From positions 124,001-188,000 of the forward strand of contig JACGCN010000049.1 of assembly GCA_014905825.1 (NCBI GenBank): 64,000 nt of DNA, read 5' to 3'. The notes under the pieces are model-generated. The model did not search any database, was not told the origin of the DNA, and saw only the letters and a program-made list of their open reading frames with translations. Source of the DNA: Lyophyllum atratum (Eukaryota; Basidiomycota; Agaricomycetes; Agaricales; Lyophyllaceae). The position numbers and the translations under genes are program-made. Positions 21,391 through 33,032 of the stretch are shown in pieces (positions within the stretch are counted from its first letter, which is position 1; each line of letters begins with the position of its first letter).

Positions 21391-22491
21391 ATCATACATC
21401 TAGACAATGGAGAGGCCGCGGGACATCGTTGAGCAGAGCTGGCGGCATATACATGATGATCTCGGAGTAAGAGTGGGTCATCGACTCGAATGGCATGGAC
21501 AAGTGGGTGCGTTGAGCCCTCACAGGACTTAGTTGGAGGACAGGCCTCAAAAGGTATGGGTATGGAACCGGGGAGATTCAGATGAGGGTGTCAAGAGACG
21601 GTGAGCCCCTTTCGAAGCGTATCGATCATCCCGTCCGTGGATTCCATTCACTGTCAGCGCTGTCCGCAGTGTCGTGGGATGCACAATAGACAATCAAGGG
21701 TGGTGGACGAATCCTGGGGGGGGATCTGGCAGTAGTGGGGCTCGAAATGGTGGTATATGCAGGCCAGAAATTCGCGCAGGCCTCTCCATTACGTATCGCG
21801 AGTTCGCTGGAATGGACGACGGGGTGCACACTCCGCTCGACGTGCTGCGTATGAGCGATCTTGCAGAGAGCAAGAAAAACTGGGGTCAGCGTCAGTCACA
21901 GAGAGAGCTTCGATTCCGAACGTGTGGGATTTCGGGGCGTGTGATACCTATGCTCTACCAACTCCGGCCGGCTTCCAATCCGGCCTGTTATGGGCTCCTT
22001 GGGTGACTTTCTTCCGAATTCGGGGTTCGGGTACGTTGTATCTCGTCACGTCGCTGCGTCGTCATGGATAGCCTGTAGCAGTGTCCACTTTTTGTTCGTC
22101 ACATTGACTTACCATCATATGCACAGGAATAGCACCTACCTTTGCGCTGACAGAGCCTCTCACTGCGCACCTCCCTCTAACGAGTGCCCCCACCTCGCCC
22201 TCGTATATAAAGCACGACGAAGAATCGGGTCCGCCAACACAAGCGCCCGGAGGCAAAAACATAATCTCCCCTTTAGGCCCGATCACTCGATCCTCCCACG
22301 GCTGTCATATCGCCGACGGGGCAACAACACAACGTCAGCCCCGCCAAAAGACGCTTGATTCCTGCTGCGACGACCGCTGTCGCTGCCTGTTACCTGGACA
22401 TCGTACGGCGTGCAAAGGCAATTCCCCCAGTCCTTGTACTTTCCAGCTATAACATCGAATCCAGCTCCGATTCCCTATATTCCGAAAAGAG
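21391..22491. other. Upstream region of the kinase gene
   Basis: No protein gene is seen. A tRNA-like D-arm word (AGTTGGTAGAGC on the minus strand) and a T-loop-like GTTCGGAATC occur within 21901-21970. A TATA element at 22204-22210 probably drives the kinase gene. Confidence 0.4.
22204..22210 (+). promoter_or_regulatory. TATA box of the kinase gene
   Basis: TATATAA occurs 282 bases before the ATG at 22492, implying a leader of about 250 bases. It is called from sequence and position only. Confidence 0.4.
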
Positions 22492-25400
22492 ATGGTGTCG
22501 TCACGTCCTCCCGCGTCGCCGTCGATGGGAGCGACCTCCTCCAGCCTGCAATTCACCCCATCGACGTCGTCGTCAAACTCGACCACGCCGACACACACGC
22601 CTAAGCTCCTCCCACCCGATATCCTCTCCCCGCCCTCGCCGTTCCCCTCCCGGCCCCGTGGCCAGTCCACCTCGATCATCCGCCAGCCGCGCAGCTCCTT
22701 CTCCCTCGGCACGCCTCTCAGCAGAGTCATCTCCGAGCCGAGCGTACCACTCGCGCACAATGACCACGACGAGAAGCAGGAGGTGAACGCGTTCAAGGTG
22801 TTTGGGATTACGATGTCAAGGGGGCGGATGGATAGTATGGAGGGAACGGTTATGGGGAGCTCCACGCCGCCGAATGCGCCGCCGTCTAGCTGGTGGGGAG
22901 GGTACGGGCGGGACACGGAGGTGGCGCACAGGCCTTGGCGGGATCCGCCCCGAAGGAAGAAGACGGTGCCAGAGGAACAGACGGAGGGGTACATCCATAC
23001 CCGCCAGGTACGTTCGCCGATCTCCGTTTTGGGTGTATGTAAATTCTGATGTCGCGGCAGAGAGTTGCGCAGGCTGCGGTGTCGATTTTGGGTACGGCGG
23101 CGGGGGTGACGCATGAAGTCATGTCGACGGCGGTGGAGTTGCTGGAATTCGCGCCGGTGCCGGGGCTTGCATCGGCTGCGCGTGTTTTGCTGAACATTTG
23201 GGACGCGCTCGAACTCGTTGACGTACGTCATTTTCTCTTTGAGTTCAAAGTTACAGATCTAAATTTAACTTCCAGACGAATCGGCTGGCGTGCCTGCGCC
23301 TCACTGAGCGGTGCGCTGATATCTTACTCTCGATCCGGGAGGAACTCCATGAGACAGGCGATATGGTCGGCGAGGAACTTGCCAAGCCCATTGCCAAGCT
23401 CGAAGAGTACGTCGCCAAATATCTGATTATTTAAATGAGACTAATTATCACCCCCAGATCGTTCAGCAACGTGCACATGTTCCTGCAAAAACAGGTCCAC
23501 CGACCGTTCCTCAAGCGATACCTCAAGAGGGACGAGATTCTCGCTCAGATCAGCGAGTGCGACGCCTCACTAGGCGAAGCACTCGGCCGGTTCGGAATCT
23601 CCATCCAGATCCGCATCCTCAAGCAAGTACAAGCCTCCGAGCGCCAACGCGAAGCCGACACGCGTCTCCTCCTCGAGGGCATCTACGGCCTTTCCCCCCC
23701 ACCAAGTCCGGTACGAAACCAAGCCCCCGACACACCCAAGACCCCGCAGCCGCCTCCGTATGCTACTACCCAAATGCTCGACCCGCCCGCCTCGCCGTCG
23801 CGCCTACGGGCGTCGCAGATCCTCCCGACGCTGCGGACGCTGCACTCGACGCAGAACACGCTGGATGCGGCACGGGACAGTGCGGATCTAAGGGCGTTGA
23901 TGCGGGCGGCGCTGCAGACGAGTAGTGATGTGGAGATGCTGGGGGTGTTGCAGATTGGGAGGGAGGAGATGCCGGAGGCGATTAAGACGCTGCAGCGGGC
24001 GTTGGAGCGCGTTGGGGAGCAGGAGGAGACGGAGGATCAGGAGGCGGTGGGGGTTGAGAGAGAGAAAGAGAAAGAGGGGAGGGAGGGGGAGAAGGGGAAG
24101 GGGAAGGTGTTGGAAAGGATTAAGCTTACGAGGACTAAGACGACGGGGAGTACGGCGACTGCTACGACGGGGAGCGGGAGCGGAAGCGGGACGTCTGGGA
24201 CGAACAGCAGGAGCGGGTCGGCGGACGGATGGGGGCGGGACACGCTCGACCGGGAGTTCATCGAGAGCGGCATCGACGCGCTGAGGCGGATGAGCCGCGG
24301 GGTCGAGACCAACCTGCCCTCCTGGACAATCACGCGCTACGAGGTAGACCGCGATCAGAAGATCGGGATCGGGTTCTTCTCCGACGTGTACCGCGGGAAA
24401 TGGCGCGGACGGACCGTGGCGATCAAGATCCTGGCGGCGACGACGCCGCGCGAGCTCTTTGTAAGGGAGGTGGGGATCTGGAAGGGGCTGAGGCATGAGA
24501 ATGTGCTGGAGCTGTATGGGGCGAGCAGTGCGAGTGGGGAGAGGCCGTGGTTCTTTGTGAGTGCGTATATGCGGAGGGGGAGTTTGGTGGAGTTTTTGAA
24601 GCGGGTGGCTGTGGCGGGGGCGGGGGAGGAGGGGGGGAGGGCGGCTGGGAAGACTGGTAGAGGTGGGGGCCCGAGGGGGCGCACGACGAGCTTCCCCGTG
24701 CGGGTGCGTGGGGGGAGTAGGAGCCCGGGTGGGGGGAGCCGGGGGAGGGAGGAGCAGGGGGTGGTGCCGAGGGAGGGCGATTTGTTTCGGTTCATGCTGG
24801 AGATTGCGAAGGGGATGGATTACCTCCATCGGAACGGGGTGTTGCACGGGGATCTTAAGGTTCGTTTATTCATTTGAATCCATCCTCTGTGTCGGGTTTG
24901 TTGATTCCGGGTTGTTGGTGTTGTAGGCTGCGAATGTTCTGGTGGACGATGATATCCGCTGTGTCATCTCTGATTTCGGACAGAGCGAGATGAAGAGCGA
25001 GGCGTACCGGATCAGTGGGACTGCCCCGCCTCGTGCGTGCCCCCCCCATTCATCCCCCTCACATTCTCCTCCCTCATTGACGAGCGGTTGTTTTTGGTCG
25101 GGTGTAGATGGGACGCTGAGGTGGCAGGCGCCGGAGCTTATGTCGGGGCTGAGCCAGCTGGCGCTTACGCCGCAGATGGATGTGTATGCGTATGCGATCT
25201 CGTGTGTGGAGGTTTTGTCGATGGGGAGGGTGCCGTGGGCGTTGTTGGATGATGTGGCTGTTAGGCATTTTGTGCTCAGTAAGTGGTTTTGCATTAATCT
25301 TCAAACGGGAACCTCTCGATTGAGCCCTTCCCGCCGCTTTCGGTTGCGTCTTAACGTAACTAATGCCTACGCACCCCTGACTCTCTCTTTATCTCGTGAC

Positions 25401-27271
25401 CGTTGCCGTCCGAACAATGAACTGATACATCAACCCCACTGTCCCTTAGGCGAGAACCAGCGCCCCACCGTCCCCAACACACCGTTCAACACCCCCTTGC
25501 TCCAGGACCTCCTCCGGGTGTGCTGGCACCAAGACCCAGACGTGCGCCCGTCCTTTGAGAAGATCGTCGTGGATGTCAAGGCGATGCGCACGGCGTTCCT
25601 GCGCGATGGGGGCGGTGGGGAGGAGGCGCAGGTGACGTCGCCGATTGTGATTGAGAAGGAGAGGCAGTGGGAATGGAATTGGGATTTGCCGCCTTCGAGG
25701 GAGTCCCCGGATATGCGGCCTGTGCCGTTGCCTGTGTCGAGTACTCCTCCTAAGTTCGGGACGCCACGTACGTCTTTTTGTTGGTTACAATTCAGTACCG
25801 ACTGATTATGTTTTTGGGTACTGTAGCGGGGTTGGGCGGGGCGGGTCCGGGGCTTGGCATCTCGCCTGATTCGACGGCGACGGATACGACTTACCTTACG
25901 GCCGAAGAGGATCTCTCAAGCTCTTCAGCGACGATGCGTCCCACAGTGCGATTGCCTTCCGGGACCATCTCGCCCCTCGACCCTGGGCCCGGGCCCCACC
26001 GTGAGGAGACAGTCGCGAACGCGGAGGTCCGCATGCCGGAGCCTGTCGTGTATACGGCGACGGCGCCGTCGACTCGGGCGTCGTCATTGTTCGCGTCTAC
26101 GCCGTCGTCGCAGTCGCTGGAGGACCTGGGGCTGACGGCGCTCCCGGAGTTGAGTGGGTATGAGTCGCCGGCGCCGGGGGACCAAAGGATTGCGATGATG
26201 AGGGATGAGAGGAGGTATCGGTTGTTGTTGAGTCATTCGTTCCATCCCTCGTGTATGTCTTCTCTCTGGTCCCGGTGTTATTTTGTGGAATACGTACTGA
26301 GTGAATTTGTAGTGACGCTCCCGCTGTGGACGCCGTCGCCGGTGCTGCTTGGCGCGGTGGGGTTCTTGTCGAAGCCGGCGGGGATGTTTGTGACGCTGTT
26401 TGACTCGTTGCATCCGGAGAGGTCGGAGGAGGAGGTTACGAGGGGGTTGCCGTCGCTTTATGGGTATGGAAGGGTGACGACGGGGGGGCAGAGGCAGGAT
26501 AAGAGGAATGCGGCGCAGAGGGGGTTGGATGCGGTTGTGGGGCTGTTGACGTCGAGGGGGAGGAGTGGGCCTGTTTCGTGAGTTTTTTTTCCCTTTTTTT
26601 TGCTCTTCGACTTTTGTTCTTTGTTGGGTGATTGGGGAGAAGATGATGCTGATGGTTTTGATGTGTGTAGGCAAAGTGTCAGCAGACGGTACTCATTCCC
26701 GTTGCGCGCGGGGCATAAGACGGCGCATATGTGCACGGAGACGACGATGTATCGCTACATGGAGAGTCTAGACGTGCCGAAGAAGTGGTTCAAGGCGAAT
26801 GTGGACGCTATTATGCAGACGTACGGACCGGCGCATCATATTCAGAAGGAGGACCTGTTCCTAGGTGTGTTGCTAATACGTTTCATGGTATCAGGCGAGG
26901 GGCTGACAGTAAGGCCCGTTTAGTCATCGGGACGCTCGATGCTCCAGACTATGCCCTCTTCGTGAGCCACCACCACCCTGACGGACAGGTATGTCATGGT
27001 TTTACGTGGCTTGGTCACGAGTGGCGTTGACGCTCCGGACACCTAGGCACATTTCAATGTGTTTTCGTCGCCCAGGACCGGCCAGCCTTGGGGAACGTTT
27101 ACGACGGATACGGAAGTTCCGCCTGAGCTTGGGGGGCCGTCGTATGATGAGCCTATACCTGATAATACCCTGTCGACGTGCAAGGCGTCTAATACTGGGG
27201 GACCTTGGGATACGGTGCTCGTTGCGAGGCTGCGGTTCAAGCCTGATGTGCTGGAGCCGACGTCGTTGTAG
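22492..27271 (+). CDS. TKL-type protein kinase with MLKL-like N-terminal helical domain
   Basis: Twelve exons: 22492-23007, 23061-23222, 23276-23406, 23458-24859, 24927-25032, 25108-25278, 25450-25767, 25827-26252, 26313-26577, 26671-26864, 26924-26988 and 27047-27271, giving about 1326 residues. Residues 1-172 are disordered. Residues 173-328 form a helical bundle with A-x-E-L-L-E-F-A-P-V-P-G-L and repeated amphipathic helices, the pattern of MLKL-NTD/HeLo-like adaptor domains in Agaricomycetes. After a charged linker comes the kinase: glycine loop I-G-I-G-F-F-S-D-V-Y (about 572), Lys593 in VAIK, H-G-D-L-K (733-737, HRD replaced by HGD), D-F-G (753-755) and A-P-E (780-782). The key Lys and Asps are present, so it is probably active. 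A Gly/Arg-rich insert of about 60 residues lies before helix E. A C-terminal region of about 450 residues follows, with conserved-looking blocks and no domain I can name. Confidence 0.87.
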
Positions 27272-27280
27272 AGTTTTTCT

Positions 27281-27435
27281 CTTGGAACATCAACCCGTTT
27301 CCCTCTTCCTCCAGTCTTTCTATCACTATCTCTCCTGGAACATCATCCGTTTCACTCTCCTCCATTCTTTCTATCATTATCTCTGCTGGAACATCACCCG
27401 TTTCCCTCTCCCTCCATTCGTCTTATCATTATTTC
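27281..27435. repeat. Three imperfect 52-bp tandem repeats
   Basis: Three units, each with GGAACATCA, CCGTTTC, CTCC and TATCATTATCTC-like words, start near 27281, 27334 and 27386, just after the kinase stop codon. They would lie in the kinase mRNA 3' untranslated region. Confidence 0.75.
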
Positions 27436-30400
27436 TCCTTCGACCTCGCGGAACTTTCTCTCTCACATACACATACTATCTGGATCATTTGGACAGTGCG
27501 CACTCCATCATATATACACACCCACCTACATTAGATACCTTCTGCCGCGGCAACTAGCAAAACAGTATATCTTTGCCTTCTTCACATCTCTGTCAGATAC
27601 GGTGCTATTTCTGCGTGCGCAGTAATTCATGTCCGCGAATCGGACATACGAATAGCATCGCACTTGAAGGCGACAGGAACAAGGAACGAACTGGCGTGAT
27701 CGTACGGAAGCGTCTCTTTTGCTCCCACCTAGTCTCTCCTAGATAGACAGAATCAGTCGTTCCTCCATTAGCTCCCACCCTGGACTGTCTATTTCTGTCA
27801 CGGCGATTGCATGCCACATTTAGGATAACTCGTCATCGGAAGTGACATTGTTTTCCGACCTACCGTGGAATGTTGTCCAGCCGTCTATACAACCAGTAAA
27901 ACGTTGGTAGAGTTGTTCTAAAAATAACTAATCGCATGGCGACTAGACGTTGTGGAAGTCGCCATCATATGTGGAACCCCATGATCTTTGGAAATAATAA
28001 CAACCTTCGTACTTAGTACATACAGACTCGGAATCTTCTTGCTGGGACGCTTTTTAATGCGCTAATATCTGGCATGCTTGAGAAATCCTGCCCTTCACTC
28101 TCAGTCCTGATTACCTGCTACCCACTTTTGTTCACCTTCCTCCACCCTAGCGCTGATGCGAGCCGTCGGCGATGTGGTGTCAGAAACTGTCAAAGGCTTG
28201 AACTTCCTGGACCTTAAGATGCAGATAAGAAGCCGTCTGCCTGTACGTCGTCATGAGAATAGCCGTGAGGTGCAGCGATAGCGCTTGATCTTCTCGTGTG
28301 TTCTACATGTATATTTCTGGCTACTCGTGAACTACTGCGGACCTTTGAAGCCTGGATCATCATGCGAAATTCCCCCACTCATCCTCCTTTGAATGTAGAG
28401 GTCGGGTCTACGAGTGTACTTCTCACAAAACCATCGCAGAATGAGCCCGTCATCGGCCTTCGGCCCATACAATTCTGCTGTTGTCCTTGAGAACACTGTG
28501 GCTTGATAATCTCGCAGAAATTCTACCGCCGGCTGTCACGGGCAGCTGATCAATCTCAGTCTAATCTGTACAATCATTGTCGTATGGTAGAGAATGCCGT
28601 TTATTTAGAGCATCTTATTCATATCCACGAAGGCTCAGAAATAACATAACCCCTGAAATCTTTTCTTGTCTTCGGCGTCTGGGTGACTGCGCGTTCCACG
28701 TAATGTATCCTTTGCACGGCACCTAGACTCCGTCAAACAAAACGTTATCTGAAGTGGGTTAGCTCACCTTTGGACGCACCTATTCAGTTCTATTCTTAAG
28801 CGCGAGTCCTAAATTTACATTCTATCTACAGTAACTTTGAAGAACCGCGCCCCGAGGTTACTGCCTATTCAGTTCGCCCCTCACGAGCCGGTGCGCGGTA
28901 CGCATTTCTAGGTAAAAGGCAGCTCGGACCCGGTCGCTGGGTCGTCGTGGTTGCTGCTCCTCTTCCGGATTTCTCACCCAGTTTGACGTTATCCGGCATA
29001 TAGTTGTGCCATATGAACTAAACTGGCTGTTCCAATTGGGGACCGTGTCAGTATAATAAACTCCTCCTCCTCCTCCGTCTTTTGAGCTCTTGAATTCACC
29101 TACCTCACTCTATTCCATGCGTTGATCTGCATAACGTTCACTCAGCGAGTTTTTTCAAGCTTAGGGAATAGATCATTGAATGTTTCTCAAGGTTGGGTCA
29201 CGGGAACGGTGCTATCTAATCGGAACCGAAGCTAATGTCCGATTTCATTTTAGCGAACATCCTGTTAAGTATGCTAGACTTACACGAAGAAGGGGATGTG
29301 CAGTGGCCGTCATAAGTTATGAAATCAGTATGTCTTGCCACAATCATCATAAATTTCTCACCTCTAAAGGCGACATGTCAGGCTCCACCCCACACTCAGG
29401 AATCTCGATCGCGGGTTCCTTGAAAAGACACAAGGCACGCTGAGACCACCAAGGAACACAGGTACGCCGCCTCCATCGAATTTCTTGTCGCAACCTTCTC
29501 GATGTCAAGGTTTTAGCGTGATCATCTGACCGACGTTCAGCAGCATTTCGTCATTGAGTAGCGTGGCCTGGACTTCTTCCTTGTACCTGATGCCTTCTCA
29601 TCCCTAGCTTGCCGTATATCCCGTTGGGCGAGTATTCTCCCATTCCAACGACTCTCACGAACAGGTCTATAGTTGAATATATTTGTTCACATACCTGTCA
29701 ATGACTGATATGTCAGGACAGACTCTATACCAGGGTCGAGAGCCGGCTTCAGCAACCGCATACGACGTCGCACAAATTGAAAACTCGGGTTAGTTTGATT
29801 GCCAAAGAATAGGACAGTTCGTGGGAGTATACCCAGTTGAATCCAGGTGTTGCACTTGTTCGAATCGAGAAGAAACGTCGACTTTTTGAACATGAAATCC
29901 TATCCTGCTCTGTCGAGTGCTGTCATCAACGCTTCCTCCAACTTCTCAGAAACAAGAATAACACGTAACTAAGAATGGAAAAACCTCGGATGGCCGAGGT
30001 TTTCCCTGCTCTTGCTGGGAATACGCGTACTGAACTTGTTTATCGCACCAGGTTTTGTGAGAACGAGGGAGACCAACTCGAAATCCTCGTTCGTGTACGG
30101 CCAATGATCAATTGGGATACAGATCACTGGTCAAAAGTTGCCGATTATACCCAGAAGTTGTTGCCTATTTGGCTTGTGATACTGAGGCACCGAATCCTAA
30201 CCGATTCCCACAGGCCAATTCACAAGTCCTTACCACTAATAAGGGTGAGCGCCGGAAACACATGCCGGTTTCTCCTCTATCTGGTCATGCCATGTACAGA
30301 GACAGGCGCACTTCTTTCGGGACTATCGACAATCTCGTCTGTTCTGGAAAGAAGATCCTTTTTGGCCCACACTTTCTCTCGTTCGAAATTGATCACAACC

Positions 30401-30537
30401 TAGATTTATCTCATGTCTCCGTGAACTCCCCGGAAAGTGAGCCGCAAGGGGCTCAGGGTCTCGAGTCACGCATACCTTATTTCAAGGATGTATAAATCCG
30501 ACCTTGACCAACTAGCCAGTGGAGTTTCATTCTCAGT
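27436..30537. other. Long upstream region of the WOPR gene, 3.1 kb
   Basis: No complete gene is supported. A (CTC)n run lies near 29060, and a possibly frameshifted coding relic lies at 29975-30495. Long non-coding upstream regions are normal for WOPR master regulators, so much of this may be regulatory; that is inference. Confidence 0.4.
29975..30495 (+). pseudogene. Possible frameshifted coding relic
   Basis: One frame reads V-R-P-M-I-N-W-D-T-D-H-W-S-K-V up to about 30135. Another frame carries on with Y-P-E-V-V-A-Y-L-A-C-D-T-E-A-P-N and ends at 30495. The protein-like composition switches frame within about 20 bases with no usable intron between, as expected for a decayed gene. No family was recognised. 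It could also be chance. Confidence 0.3.
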
Positions 30538-31748
30538 ATGTCCTTCCAAGTTCCTTCTCCCAGACGCCCCTCACTGGCATCCGCCTCCAGTATTAGGAAC
30601 GGTATCGTTACCCATCCACATCTCCGTATGTTTCCACCTCACCGCATGCTACCACTACTCCTGACCAGATTGTGACTACCCAGACCTTCGCGACGCCCAT
30701 GATGCACACGTCGTGCTCGAGGCCGTCAGGTTGAACCTTCTCCCTATCATCAAGCGCCGTCTACTCTCCAGTGAACGAGATGACCTGAAAAGCGGCCACG
30801 TTTATGTTTGGGAGGAGGCCCAGGATGAAGGAGGACTGCTACGGTGGACAGATGGTAGACGATGGTATGCCTGACTGATAACACGAAAGATCAGTTCTCA
30901 CTGTTTCGTTTCAGGTCACAAAGTAGAATGCGTGGCGATTACCTATTCTACGAAGAGAAAGTAGAGACAACGCAAGAAGAAAGAGACGCGAAGGCCGCAC
31001 GAAGGTTTGCATTGCGCTTCGCTATCACTCAACAGGAGCTGACTGATCGAATTCGGTAGAGCGCGACGGGCATCGGATCCTAGCGCCGTCCTTCCTCTGC
31101 CTACAAGAAGAAAAGACCGGCCGTCGAAACCAGACGGACTTACCAAACAGACATACTCCGTGGCGGTCCACCTTCCGGGGTCAAGTGAGAGCCGGAAATG
31201 GCATGTCGTCGCATATTTTTCGGTATGAACCACCTTGTTTTGGTGGTATCCTTGACTTACGCGGGTAACTTCATTAGGGAAACGACTATAATCGTCTCCC
31301 CGTCATAGAAAATCACGATTATCTCCGAAATATTCACGTACCACATGGCGTCTTCATGAACAGCAAGGTCCATAGCTCGCGGATTGATCGCTTCTCTCAC
31401 TTTTCGGATGAAAGTGATATACACGACGACCAAAATCACCCCAGTAAACTCCCGTTATACGACTACTCTGGCTCATCAGCCTCACCTACATCCTCCCACA
31501 CGTCACCGTCGTATATGCTCTCATCTCCAATAAGGTCGTATCATTCTCTTCCTAGTCCTCTTCCAGGGTCAAGCTTGCGGGAGGGAAGCCAACCCTTGTT
31601 ACTACCGCCGATAACATCGCTTGCATCCGGTGGACGCAGGCCGTCCCTCTCCCATCCACACGATGGCGGTGTAAGGAGAACCGCGGGCTACACACCCCTC
31701 TCATCAGAGGACCGCCGGGTCTTGGATAGCTTCCGTGTGGTGTTATAG
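30538..31748 (+). CDS. WOPR-box transcription regulator (Gti1/Pac2/Wor1 family)
   Basis: Five exons: 30538-30625, 30669-30864, 30915-31004, 31060-31222 and 31278-31748, giving 335 residues. The WOPR box is clear: R-D-A-H-D-A-H-V-V-L-E-A-V-R near residue 37, I-K-R-R-L-L-S-S-E-R, S-G-H-V-Y-V-W-E-E, L-R-W-T-D-G-R-R-W-S-Q-S-R, then after a short linker K-P-D-G-L-T-K-Q-T-Y-S-V and R-K-W-H-V-V-A-Y-F. These two half-domains bind DNA; family members control cell-state switches and development (Wor1 in Candida, Gti1/Pac2 in fission yeast). The tail is Ser/Pro-rich with L-L-L-P-P-I-T-S-L. The third intron (31005-31059) was placed to remove an in-frame stop; it restores R-R-A-R-R-A-S-D-P. It sits on its own with a 3-kb upstream gap. 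Confidence 0.93.
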
Positions 31749-33032
31749 GCAGTTCTGACAGCCACATTGTCGCTGCGGCAGCCGGTGAGATCCGACGGAC
31801 CTTCATACATTATTTATAAGGTCATCATACCTTGAAAACGCACATGTATCTGTCTAATCTCGGAGTCCCATTCTGTATAATAGAAATGTCAAATGTTGTG
31901 ACCGCTTCGAAGGCTTAACTTCATTAAGAACAACATGGCGTCGAAGGTCTTCGAAACGCGAACGTAGCAGCTCGTTGACGCGTTGACACCGGAATAGAAA
32001 CATCGACAGAAAATTGGTGTTAAGAATCTCTGACCAAGGGGCTCAAGTGGTATAGCCTACCTTTCGACTGGTTTCGAGCGATGCCACGCAACAGTAAGCT
32101 CACTCGCACCAGAATCGTTCCCGGGAGCACGTCGCTGGTATATCGGGGGGTTTCTGGGCGGGGAATTGAGGTGTATATTTTGTTAAGTACTAGACGTCGC
32201 CCGAAGTTTTCCAAAATTCAAAGAAGCAATTGAGGTCACCGAGCTTCACTATGTCCGACTGTCTTGGCGTGGCGGTTCAGCGGACTTGTATCTAGATTGA
32301 GGGGCCCATTTTGAGATCAACCAGACCCACGCGTTAGATGATACCACGATGTTCGACTTCATTGGCCCAGCGAGTGTAAATCCCGATATTGGTCCGAGAA
32401 AGATACAGGGGGGCAGTTCAGGTCTATCATCTATGATCAGCAAAGAAGCGCGTAGCTTATTTTCATACCTCCTCGATCAAATTGCGGTTTGTAGCGTTTT
32501 CTCCACACAGGTGACGCGGGATAAGGCGGACCACATGCGGCCCGCAGGGTGCAATTGGCAATTGACAGCACTGTGACTTTGGCACGGTATTATATCCGGG
32601 CCGTCCGCGAGGTCGAGCGGACCTAATGTATCCAAAAACGTTCTTATGTCCAGGAGACACCGGACATGAGTAAGTACATAGGTTGCGCACCAGTAAAAGT
32701 GATCATCGCGCGGACAAGTTCGAGCCATCTGTCGGATGACAGGAGGTGATGCGAGCTCGAATTACGCTCGTTTTCATCGATGATGATCCGGGTTCACGTG
32801 TAGCTTCGTACAGAAGATTTCACGGCGGTGTGGGAGATGGTGGCGCATGCGTGCCCTTACCTCTTTGTCGGTCGCTGGTGAGTGCTGTGAGTAACCATGG
32901 TGGGTTGAATTTGTTGCTTCCAAGTTCGCGCTGCGTGACCGTGACGTGACTATCTCCCGAGAAGAAACCGTCATCTTTATTCGATCATCTTCACGGTTCA
33001 CCACCTTCGGTCTGGTTACTCTGAGTCGTCCG
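31749..33032. other. Intergenic, 1.3 kb
   Basis: Short frames exist on both strands (for example minus strand 32249-32728), but splice signals do not join them and no family was recognised. It contains the DML1 promoter. Confidence 0.4.

Noticed and set aside
22335..23231. 298-residue minus-strand frame over the kinase 5' exons
   Set aside because: It crosses a kinase intron and has antisense composition; the plus strand has a coherent 12-exon gene.
23888..24847. 319-residue open frame on the minus strand opposite the kinase gene
   Set aside because: It is the complement of a G-rich coding exon, so stops are rare; its product is Pro/Arg/His low complexity with no start context or introns.
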